Shown here in pieces: positions 1-8,690 of a stretch of 64,000 nt of DNA. The notes beneath the pieces were generated by a model, which saw only the letters and a list, made by a program, of their open reading frames with translations, was not told the DNA's origin and searched no databases. Position 1 is the first letter of the stretch; the number at the start of each line of letters is the position of its first letter. This stretch comes from DAOTYX01 sp034434635 (GTDB lineage Bacteria > Chloroflexota > Anaerolineae > B4-G1 > DUEL01). The position numbers and the translations under genes are program-made. The stretch lies in NCBI GenBank assembly GCA_034434635.1, contig DAOTYX010000184.1, positions 5,613-69,612 on the forward strand, in the 5' to 3' direction.

Positions 1-15
1 CACGGAAAACGGGCG

Positions 16-828
16 GTGATGCTGCTCCTGCCGTGCACCAAGACCAAGCCCTATATCCTGAGCGCGGAGCATCAGGCGATCAACGGCTTTCTGCTGGCGC
101 AGGGGTTCGGTCCCCTGGAGGAGGCGCAGGTACCCGCGGGACTGGCCGAGGCGCTGCCGGCGTGGGCCGATCCCCGGCTGCTCAACAACGGCATCTGGGC
201 GCGGGGCGATCTGTTGTTGCATCGCTTCGTTGTCTCCGAGCCGATGGCTCTGGTGCCCTATGAGCTGATCTACACCTTCCAGGGCGGGGTCTCGCCGGCC
301 AGCCAATATGACGACCCGGGCCTGTTCGAGCATCGCGGCACGGCGGTCTGTCCCTGGCGGGCTGACTACACGGGCATCCCGGCCGCCGACGGTTACCGTT
401 GGGGAGATCGGGAGAAGGCGGCCTACGTGGAGGTGCACAACCGGTTGGTGCGCATCATCGTGGCCTTGTTGGATCGCTTCGGTGACGCCTACGTGGCGCG
501 GCTGGCCTATGTCAGCCCCGGCCTCACCCATCGCAGTTTCCTGACCAGCGTCGAGGAGAAGCGGCGGGCAGGACTCCCGCTGGGCCGACGCACGACAGCG
601 GGCTTGCTGCGCCTGGAGGGGGTCAATGACCTGCGGCCGGGCCGGGTGCGCGTTATCCCCGACGAGGTGGAGATTGAGAAGATCCTCACCCGTCTGGGCA
701 GGCGCATGCCCGGCGCCAGTTCGCGCCAGGTGCGTGGCTTCTTCGCCACTGGCGGCGGCGGGGCAACCCCCTTGATCCTTCCGGAGACGCTGGAGGTCCT
801 GCGCGAGCACCTGCTGGACTGGTGTTGA
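16..828 (+). CDS. ArcS/DUF5591-like protein, possibly 5'-truncated by the window edge
   Basis: The reading frame is open back to base 1; GTG at 16 and ATG at 19 are the first starts, and no ribosome site is visible, so the protein may begin outside the window. It opens with LLPCTKTKPY, about 12 residues from the start, and later has EPMALVPYELIY and PASQYDDPG. This pattern resembles the DUF5591 domain of archaeosine synthase (ArcS), which is related to tRNA-guanine transglycosylase C-terminal regions. The tail is rich in Gly and basic residues. Function in a bacterium is unknown; a tRNA-modification or RNA-binding role is only an inference. It precedes the catabolic cluster, which has its own promoter, so it is probably not part of it. 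Confidence 0.55.
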   Translation: MMLLLPCTKTKPYILSAEHQAINGFLLAQGFGPLEEAQVPAGLAEALPAWADPRLLNNGIWARGDLLLHRFVVSEPMALVPYELIYTFQGGVSPASQYDDPGLFEHRGTAVCPWRADYTGIPAADGYRWGDREKAAYVEVHNRLVRIIVALLDRFGDAYVARLAYVSPGLTHRSFLTSVEEKRRAGLPLGRRTTAGLLRLEGVNDLRPGRVRVIPDEVEIEKILTRLGRRMPGASSRQVRGFFATGGGGATPLILPETLEVLREHLLDWC

Positions 829-837
829 ATCTCTTTT

Positions 838-870
838 TTTGGAACCCTTTGGTATACAATATAATATATG
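838..870 (+). promoter_or_regulatory. Probable promoter and operator for catabolic unit 1
   Basis: A TATAAT hexamer at 860-865 follows TTTGGA at 838-843 with a 16-bp spacer. It sits in a very AT-rich stretch (853-869) inside an otherwise GC-rich sequence. The 11-mer TATACAATATA (853-863) recurs in reverse complement at 19729-19739, overlapping the promoter of unit 2. This suggests one regulator controls both units. Such AT-rich ATTGTATAC-type sites are typical of GntR-family operators, but no regulator gene is seen in the cluster. Confidence 0.6.
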
Positions 871-883
871 AAAGAGAGGAACG

Positions 884-2116
884 ATGGACGAAGCAACCCG
901 GCAGGCCTATATCCAGATGGATCGCCGGTACATCTGCCGCACCACCCCCTTCCCCAAAGACATGGTCATCGCTGAGTCGCACGGCTGCACCATCACCACC
1001 GTAGACGGACAGGAATACCTCGATCTGCTGGCCGGCATCGCCGTCTGCAATGTCGGTCACCGCAACCCTGAAGTGGTGGAGGCGGTCAAAGCGCAACTGG
1101 ACCGCTCCATGCACGTGATGGTCTTCAGCAAGTTCATCATCCCGATCCAGGTCGACGCCGCGCGGCTGCTGGCCGAGGTCACCCCGCCAGGTCTGGAGAC
1201 CACCTTCTTCACCAACAGCGGCTGTGAGGGGATCGAGGGGGCACTGAAGACGGCGCGCAAGTACACCGGACGCAGCCGCATCATCTCCTGCCAGCGCGCC
1301 TTCCACGGCCGGACCTTCGGCGCCCTCTCGGTGACCTGGCGCGAGACCTACCGCAAGCCCTTCGAGCCGCTCGTGCCCGACGTGCATTTCATCCCCTTCA
1401 ACGACCTGGAGGCGGCCCGTGCGGCGATTGACGACCGCACCGCCGCGATCATCCTGGAGCCGGTACAGGGGGAGGGCGGGGTGCGCATCCCCGATGACGA
1501 CTACCTGCCGGGCCTGCGGCAGATCTGTGACCAGACCGGGGCGCTGATGATCCTGGATGAAGTGCAGACCGGCTTTGGGCGCACCGGGCGTTGGTTCGGC
1601 TGCGACCACTGGGGGGTGAGCCCCGACATCATGGTGCTGGCCAAGGCGCTCGGCGGCGGCATGCCCCTCGGCGCCTTCATCGGCCGGCCGGAGGTGATGG
1701 ACACGCTGTGCGACCCCATGCTCTCCCACCTCACCACCTTCGGCGGTCACCCGGTCTGCTGTGCGGCGGCAGTGGCGGCGATCCGCTTCATGCAGCAGGA
1801 GGACCTCCCTGCACGCGCCGCGGAACGGGGGGGGCAGTTCATGGCCGGCCTGCGCCTGATGCAAGAACGATACCCCGCGGTGATCAAAGAGGTGCGCGGC
1901 CTGGGGCTGATGATCGGCATCGAACTGCACAGTCGAGAGGTGATGGCCCGCTTCGTGGACGAGGTGCACCGCCAGCATCTGATCATCGGCGACTCGATCA
2001 ACGACGACCTCACCGCCCGTCTGGAGCCGCCGCTGACCATCACCCCGCAGGAGGTGGACGAGGCGCTCTCTCGCCTCGAGGCTGCCTGCCGGGCTACTGC
2101 ACAGATGAAACCATGA
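884..2116 (+). CDS. Class III (acetylornithine/GABA-type) aminotransferase, first of three
   Basis: This 410-residue protein is a full-length fold-type I PLP aminotransferase of class III. The PLP lysine is K254 in DIMVLAKALGGGMPLG, preceded by the LDEVQTGFGRTG motif with the Asp that contacts the pyridine nitrogen. Class III enzymes transfer omega-amino groups (GABA, beta-alanine, ornithine, 3-aminoisobutyrate). It closely resembles the aminotransferase at 26594 in motif order. It starts unit 1, 13 bp after an AT-rich promoter, with GAGAGGA as ribosome site. The ATG of a possible longer cupin reading overlaps its stop codon. The substrate cannot be fixed from sequence. Confidence 0.9.
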   Translation: MDEATRQAYIQMDRRYICRTTPFPKDMVIAESHGCTITTVDGQEYLDLLAGIAVCNVGHRNPEVVEAVKAQLDRSMHVMVFSKFIIPIQVDAARLLAEVTPPGLETTFFTNSGCEGIEGALKTARKYTGRSRIISCQRAFHGRTFGALSVTWRETYRKPFEPLVPDVHFIPFNDLEAARAAIDDRTAAIILEPVQGEGGVRIPDDDYLPGLRQICDQTGALMILDEVQTGFGRTGRWFGCDHWGVSPDIMVLAKALGGGMPLGAFIGRPEVMDTLCDPMLSHLTTFGGHPVCCAAAVAAIRFMQQEDLPARAAERGGQFMAGLRLMQERYPAVIKEVRGLGLMIGIELHSREVMARFVDEVHRQHLIIGDSINDDLTARLEPPLTITPQEVDEALSRLEAACRATAQMKP

Positions 2117-2181
2117 CTCCCCCGATGACCTTCCAGGTCCTCGCCAGCAGAGATGGGGAGGACAGAACTTGGAGGCGGCAG

Positions 2182-2589
2182 ATGTATCTCGTCCGGGAAC
2201 ACGAGGTGACCGGCGATCGCATGGACCCGCCCTACGCACGGGTGGTCAAGCACCTGGTGGCGGCGTGGAACGCCGGTGCAACCCATCTCTGGTTGGGTGT
2301 CTCGGTCATTGACCCGCTCAGCAGTTCGAACCTTCATGTCCACGAGGGTCAGGAGGAGGTCTTCTACTGCCTGAGCGGCCGGGGGCGCATCCGCGTGGGT
2401 GACGAAGAGGCTTCCTTCGAGCCCGGCTGTTGCGTCTTCGTGCCTCCCGGGGTGGCACACCAGCTGATCAATACCCAGAGTGACGAGGTGCTGCGCGTCC
2501 TCTCGGCGACTGCCCCCCCCTTCAGCCGTGAAGGCTGGTCCAACGTTCATGCCGCCGGTGGCGCGGATGAAACGGTCCGAAAGGAGTAG
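2182..2589 (+). CDS. Small cupin-domain protein
   Basis: This is a single-domain cupin of 135 residues. The first metal motif is seen as HVHEGQEEVFYCLSGRG and the second as PPGVAHQLIN, giving the usual three His and one Glu as probable metal ligands. I chose ATG 2182 because GGAGG lies six bases before it. An in-frame ATG at 2113 overlaps the previous stop (ATGA) but has no ribosome site and would add 23 residues. Small cupins next to catabolic enzymes are often isomerases, dioxygenases or ligand sensors. Nothing here decides between these. Confidence 0.8.
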   Translation: MYLVREHEVTGDRMDPPYARVVKHLVAAWNAGATHLWLGVSVIDPLSSSNLHVHEGQEEVFYCLSGRGRIRVGDEEASFEPGCCVFVPPGVAHQLINTQSDEVLRVLSATAPPFSREGWSNVHAAGGADETVRKE

Positions 2590-2593
2590 AGAC

Positions 2594-4534
2594 ATGCGCG
2601 ATGGTCGAGCAGTGGCGTTCACGCCGATCCTGATCGGCGGCATGACGGTGAAGAACCGTCTGGTGGCGGCGCCGATGGTGATGAACCACGCGACGGAGGA
2701 TGGGCACGTCACTCCCCGGATGCTGGACTACTACGCCGCCAAGGCGGCCGGTGGCTACGGCCTGGTGCAGGTCGAAGCCTCCTACATCCGCCCCGATGGC
2801 CGGATGTTCGGGCGCATGCTGGGCATCTATGATGACCGGCAGATCCCGGGCCTGAGTGAACTGGTGGAGGCGATCCACCAGCAGGGGGCCAGATGCACGA
2901 TTCAACTGGTGCACGGGGGACGGGTGGCCGCCCGCCGCTTCACTGGCGTGCAACCTGTCGCCCCTTCCGATGAGACGCCGCCGCTGAGCGAGAAGCCCCG
3001 TGGCCTGCGGGTGGACGAGATCGCCGCGCTGGTGCAGTGCTGGGTGGAGGCCGCCTTGCGTGCCCAGGCGGCTGGCTTCGATGGGGTGATGATCCACGGT
3101 GCCCACGGCTTCCTGCTCTCCCAGTTTGTCTCCCCGTACTGCAATCGCCGCACCGACGAGTATGGCCGCGATCGCTACCTGATCGTCAAGCAGGTGGTGC
3201 AGGCTGTGCGGCAGGCGGTGGGTCCCGACTACCCCATCCTCTACCGTGTCAGCGCTGACGAGTTTCTGGGGGATGCCGGCCTGACCATTGACGAGACGGC
3301 CAATGTGTACGCGCCGCTCCTGGAAAGCCTGGGCGTGGACTGCATTGACGTCTCCGCTGGGATCCAGGAGCGGGTCTTCTACAACATCCAGCCGCTCTAC
3401 TCCCCCCGCGCGGCCATCCTCCACCTGGCCCAGCAGGTGCGTCAGAAGGTCACCATCCCGGTCATCGGTGTGGGACGGATCAACGACCCGCGGCTGATCG
3501 AGCATATCTTCGCGACCGACAAGGTGGATATGGTGTCCCTGGGGCGCCAGAGCCTGGCTGACCCCGACCTGCCCAACAAGATGCGCGCCGGACGGTATGA
3601 CGACGTGCGCCGATGCATTGCCTGTGACATTGGCTGCTCCTACCGCCACATCGTGCAGTGGGTGGCTGACTGCGCGATCAACTACGAGGTGACCCGCGAG
3701 CCGCAGTTCCGCCAGATGATGGAGCGAGCGACGAGCCCCAAGAAGGTCGTTGTCGTTGGCGGTGGGCCGGCCGGGTTGGAGGCGGCCCGCCTGGCAGCGC
3801 TCAAGGGGCACACCGTCACGCTCTACGAGAAGAACGAGACGCCCGGTGGGCTGCTCAACCTGGTCTCACGCATGCCGCGGGTGTACATGGCCGAATTGCA
3901 CAACATCGTCGAGTGGGAGATGCACGCGCTCGGCGCGCTGCCGGTGGAGGTGCGTTTGGGCGTGGAGGCGACGCCGGACATGCTGCGCGAAGTTCCGCCC
4001 GATGTGATTATCCTGGCCATGGGCGCGCGCATGCGCCGCCTCGACCTGCCCGGTGCGGACGATCCGCGAGTGATCAGCCTGCTGGATTATCTGCGGGATG
4101 GGGAGCACGTGGGAGAAAGAGTGGTGGTGATCGGCGGCCATGAGGGAGCAGAGGCGGCGCTCTCTTTGGCCCGCACTGGCCACAAGGTGGTCCTGCTCGA
4201 GGCGGATGACCACATCGCCGATGCGCCTTACCTCAAGTACGTTGGCCGTCAGATGTTGCTCAGGAACATGCTCTCCGAGGAAGGCATTGCGGTGAGCACC
4301 GGCGCGAAAGTGGTGGCAATTCGGGATGAAGGGGTGGTAGTGCGGACGGATGGCCGTGAAGGGTTGGTTCCTGCCGATACGGTGGTCGTGGCCCTGGGCC
4401 GCGAGGTGGACTCGCTGTCGCTGGCTGCCTGGCAGGGGGCGGCTCCCAAGGTCATCCTTGTCGGCGACTGTGCTGAACCGGGAACGGTGCGCAACGCCAT
4501 CCACACCGCCGCCCGTGCGGCGCTGAGCCTGTAG
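2594..4534 (+). CDS. 2,4-dienoyl-CoA-reductase/OYE-family NADH:flavin oxidoreductase with Fe-S and FAD domains
   Basis: At 646 residues it has the layout of 2,4-dienoyl-CoA reductase (FadH) and related trimethylamine dehydrogenase-like enzymes. An FMN TIM barrel occupies about 1-330. A CIACDIGC motif near residues 341-348 with a later Cys (VADC) is the [4Fe-4S] site. The C-terminal FAD/NAD module starts with VVVVGGGPAGLEAARLA near 385. The family reduces activated C=C bonds with electrons passed from NAD(P)H through FAD, the Fe-S cluster and FMN. AAGGAG lies seven bases before ATG 2594. In this context it could reduce an enoate or unsaturated lactam. The specific substrate is unknown. Confidence 0.88.
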   Translation: MRDGRAVAFTPILIGGMTVKNRLVAAPMVMNHATEDGHVTPRMLDYYAAKAAGGYGLVQVEASYIRPDGRMFGRMLGIYDDRQIPGLSELVEAIHQQGARCTIQLVHGGRVAARRFTGVQPVAPSDETPPLSEKPRGLRVDEIAALVQCWVEAALRAQAAGFDGVMIHGAHGFLLSQFVSPYCNRRTDEYGRDRYLIVKQVVQAVRQAVGPDYPILYRVSADEFLGDAGLTIDETANVYAPLLESLGVDCIDVSAGIQERVFYNIQPLYSPRAAILHLAQQVRQKVTIPVIGVGRINDPRLIEHIFATDKVDMVSLGRQSLADPDLPNKMRAGRYDDVRRCIACDIGCSYRHIVQWVADCAINYEVTREPQFRQMMERATSPKKVVVVGGGPAGLEAARLAALKGHTVTLYEKNETPGGLLNLVSRMPRVYMAELHNIVEWEMHALGALPVEVRLGVEATPDMLREVPPDVIILAMGARMRRLDLPGADDPRVISLLDYLRDGEHVGERVVVIGGHEGAEAALSLARTGHKVVLLEADDHIADAPYLKYVGRQMLLRNMLSEEGIAVSTGAKVVAIRDEGVVVRTDGREGLVPADTVVVALGREVDSLSLAAWQGAAPKVILVGDCAEPGTVRNAIHTAARAALSL

Positions 4535-4550
4535 AATTCAGGAGAGGGAG

Positions 4551-5903
4551 ATGTCCGAGAACAGCGAGCAACTGCAACGGAAAGCGCGTGAACATGTTAT
4601 CTTCCCGGCGGTGACGCCGGCTCAGGTGGCCGAACTGGGCCCTATCGTCTTCACCCGCGGGGAGGGCATCTACCTGTGGGACGCCGCCGGCAAGCGGTAC
4701 ATGGATTCGATGTCCAGTGGTGTCTACGCGGTGCACATCGGCTACGGGCGGGAGGAAATGGCCCGCGTGATGTACGATCAGGCGCGGACCATGCATTACT
4801 TCTGTCCTTACGGTTACATCTCTCCACCGCCGATCGGCTTCGCCGAGAAACTGGCCCAGTTGCTGCCCGGCGAGATGCCCTACGTCTTCTTCACCCAGGA
4901 TGGCAGCGAGGCGGTGGAGTCGGCCTTCAAACTGGCCAGACAGTGGGCTTATCACAAGGGTTATCCGCGCAAGTACAAGATCATCTCCCGACAGCGCGCC
5001 TATCACGGTTCGACCATGGGGGCGCTGGCCGCCACGGGCACGATGGCCCCGTTGCGCCAGATCATGGAACCCCTGCCGCCTGGCTACTGTTTCGCCCCTC
5101 CACCGTATTGCTACCGTTGCCCCTTCGGCCTGAAATACCCCGCCTGCGACGTGCGCTGCGTCGAGGCGATTCGCCAGATGATCGAGTTCGAGGGCCCCGA
5201 TTCGGTGGTGGCAGTCATCGGCGAGGTGGTGATGGCCGCTGGCGGCTGTATCGTCCCGCCACCAGAGTACTGGCCGCGCCTGCGCGACATCTGCTCCCGC
5301 TACGGTGTGTTGCTGATTGACGATGAGGTGGTCTGCGGTTTCGGGCGCACTGGCAGGATGTTCGCCATCGAGCACTTCGGGGTAGAACCGGACATCGTGG
5401 TTATGGCCAAGGGGATCACCTCCGGCTACGCCCCGCTAGGGGCCACCGCCTGTCGGCGCTTCATCGTCGAGGAGATGCCGGTCTTCATGCACGTTCACAC
5501 CTACAACAACCACCCTGTCACCACCGCTGTGGGGCTGCGCAATGTGGAGATCATCGAGCGGGAAGGGCTGGCGCAGAACGCTGCTGAGGTGGGTGACTAC
5601 CTGCTGGATGGGCTGCGCTCCCTCTCCGGCCACCCCAGCGTGGGGGACGTGCGCGGGTTGGGACTGCTGACCGCCATCGAGTTCGTGCAGGACAAGGACA
5701 GCCGCGCCCGTTTCGACGAGAAGGCGGGCTTCTGCAACCGAATCATGGCTCTGGCGCTGGAGCAGGGGTTGATCCTGCGCCAGGTGGAGGACATCATCGA
5801 GTTCTGCCCGCCGCTGGTGGTCACCCGTAGCGAGGTGGACGAGATGATCCGCATCACCGACGCAGCCATCACCCAGGCGGAGCAGGAGTTTGGCCTGCGG
5901 TGA
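4551..5903 (+). CDS. Class III aminotransferase, second copy
   Basis: This 450-residue protein has the class III signature LIDDEVVCGFGRTG and PLP lysine K287 in DIVVMAKGITSGYAPLG. It belongs to the longer subgroup that includes omega-amino acid:pyruvate, taurine and beta-alanine aminotransferases. It carries a small Cys-rich insertion (YCYRCPFGLKYPACDVRC, around residues 184-201), which is unusual for the family and could hold a metal or a disulfide. The ribosome site GGAGAGGGAG precedes ATG 4551. The next gene begins 13 bp after its stop. Confidence 0.9.
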   Translation: MSENSEQLQRKAREHVIFPAVTPAQVAELGPIVFTRGEGIYLWDAAGKRYMDSMSSGVYAVHIGYGREEMARVMYDQARTMHYFCPYGYISPPPIGFAEKLAQLLPGEMPYVFFTQDGSEAVESAFKLARQWAYHKGYPRKYKIISRQRAYHGSTMGALAATGTMAPLRQIMEPLPPGYCFAPPPYCYRCPFGLKYPACDVRCVEAIRQMIEFEGPDSVVAVIGEVVMAAGGCIVPPPEYWPRLRDICSRYGVLLIDDEVVCGFGRTGRMFAIEHFGVEPDIVVMAKGITSGYAPLGATACRRFIVEEMPVFMHVHTYNNHPVTTAVGLRNVEIIEREGLAQNAAEVGDYLLDGLRSLSGHPSVGDVRGLGLLTAIEFVQDKDSRARFDEKAGFCNRIMALALEQGLILRQVEDIIEFCPPLVVTRSEVDEMIRITDAAITQAEQEFGLR

Positions 5904-5916
5904 GCGGAGCGAGACC

Positions 5917-7614
5917 GTGACCGCTGACTGGCCCAGCCGACAGGTGGTCTCCGGCCCGGAGCGGGCTGCTCAGCGCGGGTTGCTTCACGCGCTGGGGCTC
6001 TCCTCGGGCGATCTGGCGCGGCCGTTCATCGGCATCGTCAACACCTGGAGCGGTGCGCACCCCGGTCACGTCCACCTGCGTGCGCTGGCGCGAGACGTGG
6101 CCGAGGGCGTGGCCGCTGCTGGCGGCACGCCCCTGGAGGTGAACACAATCAGCCTGTGCGACGGTCTGGCGATGGGGCATGCCGGCATGCGCTTTTCGCT
6201 GCCCAGCCGCGAACTGATCGCCGACTCCATCGAGACGGTGGCCGTGGCCCACGGTTTCGACGCTCTGGTTATCCTCACCTCCTGTGACAAGAGCCTGCCT
6301 GCCGCGCTGCTGGCCGCCGCCCGGCTGAACCGGCCCACGGTCGTTCTCCCCGGGGGGCCGATGCTCCCCGGCCTGCTGGATGGCCAGGAACTGGCGGTCT
6401 ATCAGGCGCGGGAAGCGACGGCGCGCTTCCTCCGCGGAGAGCTGAGCGCGGACGGGCTGGCGGAGGTGGAGCGCTGTCTGTGCCCGGGCCCCGGTTCTTG
6501 TTCGATGATGGGCACGGCCAACAGCATGGCCTGTATCACTGAGGCGCTGGGGCTGGCCCTTCCTGGTAGCGCGACCAGCCATGCCGTCACAGCCACCAAG
6601 CGGGTCGAGGCCCGTCGTGCGGGGGAGCGGGCGGTGGCTCTGTTGCGCGAGGATCTGCGCCCACGTGATATCCTCACCTCGCGCGCGCTGCGCAACGCCG
6701 TCATCGTCAACGCGGCCATCGGCGGCTCGACCAACGTCGTCCTGCACCTCCTGGCTCTGGCGAGCGAACTGGGCCTGCCATTGAGCCTGACTGACTTCGA
6801 CGCGCTCAGCCGACAGACTCCCTTCATCGCCGATGTCAGGCCCAGCGGCCGCCACTCGCTGCTGGCGTTCGACCAGGCTGGCGGCGTACCGGCGGTGCTG
6901 GCCGAACTGGGTGAGCGGCTGGAGTTGGATGGGCCGGTGGTGAGCGGCGGGACATGGCGGGACCATCTGCGCGAGGGAGTTCGCTGCGATCATGCCGTGA
7001 TCCGCCCGCTGACGGAGCCACTGGCCGCAGAGGGAGGGCTGGCGGTACTCACCGGCAGCCTGGCGCCCGATGGGGCGGTGGTCAAACAGAGCGCTGTGGC
7101 GGAGGACATGCGCCGCCATCGCGGGCCGGCGCGGGTCTTCGATAGCGAGGCGGCGGCGGTGGCGGCGTTGCGCGCGGGCCGTGTGACCCCTGGTGATGTG
7201 GTGGTCATCCGCTACGAAGGGCCACGCGGCGGGCCGGGGATGCCGGAGATGCACGTCCCGGCCACGCTGTTATCTGGACAGGCACTGGGGCGCGCCGTCT
7301 CGTTGGTCACCGATGGACGCTTCTCTGGTGCATCGCGCGGCGCCTGCGTGGGCCATGTCTCGCCCGAAGCGGCTGCTGGCGGCCCTCTGGCGCTGGTGGA
7401 GGATGGGGACGAGATCGAGGTGGACATCCCGGCGCGGCGGATCGAACTGCACGTGGGGGTGGAGGAACTGGCCCGACGCCGCGCCCGCTGGCAGCCGCCC
7501 GCCCGACGCCTCGATGGCTATCTGGCCCGCTACGCCGCACTGGTAGGTCCCAGCCACACGGGGTGTGTGCTCTCCGCCCCCCAATACTTGCCTGCGGCGG
7601 GAAGGGATGAGTGA
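5917..7614 (+). CDS. IlvD/Edd-family dehydratase
   Basis: This 565-residue protein is a full-length member of the dihydroxy-acid/6-phosphogluconate/sugar-acid dehydratase family, Fe-S enzymes that turn 2,3-dihydroxy acids into 2-keto acids. Seen are LTSCDKSLPA with the conserved Cys and Lys, CPGPGSCSMMGTANSM as the second Cys region, and VTDGRFSG with the catalytic Ser. The first Cys position of some sugar-acid dehydratases is Gly here (HPGHVHL), a form also known in many bacterial dihydroxy-acid dehydratases. I use GTG 5917, preceded by GGAGCGAG. Given the neighbours it may act on a hydroxylated acid from substrate breakdown rather than in valine synthesis. Confidence 0.85.
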   Translation: MTADWPSRQVVSGPERAAQRGLLHALGLSSGDLARPFIGIVNTWSGAHPGHVHLRALARDVAEGVAAAGGTPLEVNTISLCDGLAMGHAGMRFSLPSRELIADSIETVAVAHGFDALVILTSCDKSLPAALLAAARLNRPTVVLPGGPMLPGLLDGQELAVYQAREATARFLRGELSADGLAEVERCLCPGPGSCSMMGTANSMACITEALGLALPGSATSHAVTATKRVEARRAGERAVALLREDLRPRDILTSRALRNAVIVNAAIGGSTNVVLHLLALASELGLPLSLTDFDALSRQTPFIADVRPSGRHSLLAFDQAGGVPAVLAELGERLELDGPVVSGGTWRDHLREGVRCDHAVIRPLTEPLAAEGGLAVLTGSLAPDGAVVKQSAVAEDMRRHRGPARVFDSEAAAVAALRAGRVTPGDVVVIRYEGPRGGPGMPEMHVPATLLSGQALGRAVSLVTDGRFSGASRGACVGHVSPEAAAGGPLALVEDGDEIEVDIPARRIELHVGVEELARRRARWQPPARRLDGYLARYAALVGPSHTGCVLSAPQYLPAAGRDE

Positions 7615-8659
7615 GATGTGCCCGTCCGATAATGCCTATACCCTCCTGGATATGCTGACCGGCTATCAGGCTCCGGCGATCCTGATGGCGGCGCACCGTC
7701 TGGGCCTCTTCCGTGCCCTGGGTACAGGCCCGGCCACTCTCCAGGACCTGGCAGTGACCCTGTCGCTGCCCGAACGCTCCCTGGGCATTCTGCTGCGTGC
7801 TCTGGTGGCGCTGGGGTTGGTCCTTCAGGAAGACGGGCGGTATGCCAACGGCCCGCTGGTCGGGCAGATGTTGGTCCCGGGTCGGCCTGGCTACCTGGGC
7901 CGCCTGGTAGACAAAGAGGCCTTCTTCTACAGTGCCTGGAGCCATCTGGCCGACTGCGTGCGCGAGGACCACGCGGCGATTCCCCCTATCCGCGAGCGGG
8001 CCCGCCAGGACCCGCAGACGACGCACAACTTCCTGCTGGCTCTGGATGACATCGCCGCCTTGTTCGGCGAGATGTTCGTCCCCAGCGTGGAACTGGGCGA
8101 TCGTCGGCGGCTGCTGGACGTGGGCGGCGGTGTGGGGAGTTACGCCGTCCGCCTGGCCCGCCGCTGGCCTGACCTGCGGGTGACCATCCTGGAGCTGCCA
8201 GAGGTGGTCCCGTGGGCGCAGCAGTTCGTCGCCGAGGCCGGCCTGGCCGACCGCATCGCCGTCGTGCCGGGGGATTTCCTGGTCGGTGGGTTCCCGTCGG
8301 GGCACGACGTTATCCTCTTCGCCAACATCTTCCACGACCAGCCGCCAGCGGTCAACCAGGGATTGCTGGTCGAAGCCTACCGCGCTCTGCCGCCAGGTGG
8401 ACAGGTGCTGGTCTATGAGTTCCTGTTGGAGGAGAACCGCGTCGCTCCGGCAGCGAGCGCCCTCTTCGCGGTGATGATGCTGGTGGAGAACGAGGGCGGT
8501 AACGTCTATACCGCTCACGATATCGAGACCTGGCTGGCTGGGGCAGGGTTCGATGGCATCGCTACCACTCCTCTGCCTGCTCCCAGCCCCATGGGCCTGA
8601 TCGTTGGCCACAAGCCGCTGGCGCGGGCTGGAGGAGCCGTTCAGGCGTCTCAGCGGTAA
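7607..8659 (+). CDS. SAM-dependent O-methyltransferase (dimerisation-domain type)
   Basis: This 350-residue protein has an N-terminal winged-helix dimerisation domain (about 1-100) and a class I Rossmann SAM-binding domain with LLDVGGGVGSYAVRLA near residue 170. This is the layout of plant-type O-methyltransferases and bacterial homologues such as hydroxyneurosporene and acetylserotonin-type enzymes. Its ATG overlaps the stop of the dehydratase gene, so the two are translationally coupled. A methyltransferase in a breakdown operon is unexpected. It may modify or reversibly demethylate an intermediate, or be misnamed by fold; the sequence does not decide. Confidence 0.82.
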   Translation: MSEMCPSDNAYTLLDMLTGYQAPAILMAAHRLGLFRALGTGPATLQDLAVTLSLPERSLGILLRALVALGLVLQEDGRYANGPLVGQMLVPGRPGYLGRLVDKEAFFYSAWSHLADCVREDHAAIPPIRERARQDPQTTHNFLLALDDIAALFGEMFVPSVELGDRRRLLDVGGGVGSYAVRLARRWPDLRVTILELPEVVPWAQQFVAEAGLADRIAVVPGDFLVGGFPSGHDVILFANIFHDQPPAVNQGLLVEAYRALPPGGQVLVYEFLLEENRVAPAASALFAVMMLVENEGGNVYTAHDIETWLAGAGFDGIATTPLPAPSPMGLIVGHKPLARAGGAVQASQR

Positions 8660-8690
8660 GCGCTTATCAGATGACGGGAGGTTCTATTCT

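Noticed and set aside
686..2239. Long minus-strand open frames in the catabolic cluster (also near 2522-3811, 23387-25090 and 25790-27637)
   Set aside because: They are antisense shadows of strongly supported genes, rich in His, Arg and Gln as expected for reversed GC-rich codons, and have no recognisable domains.
5917..7614. Dehydratase lacking an essential Fe-S Cys (PGHVH instead of PCNxH)
   Set aside because: The PGHxHL form is normal in many active dihydroxy-acid dehydratases, so it is not evidence of loss of function.
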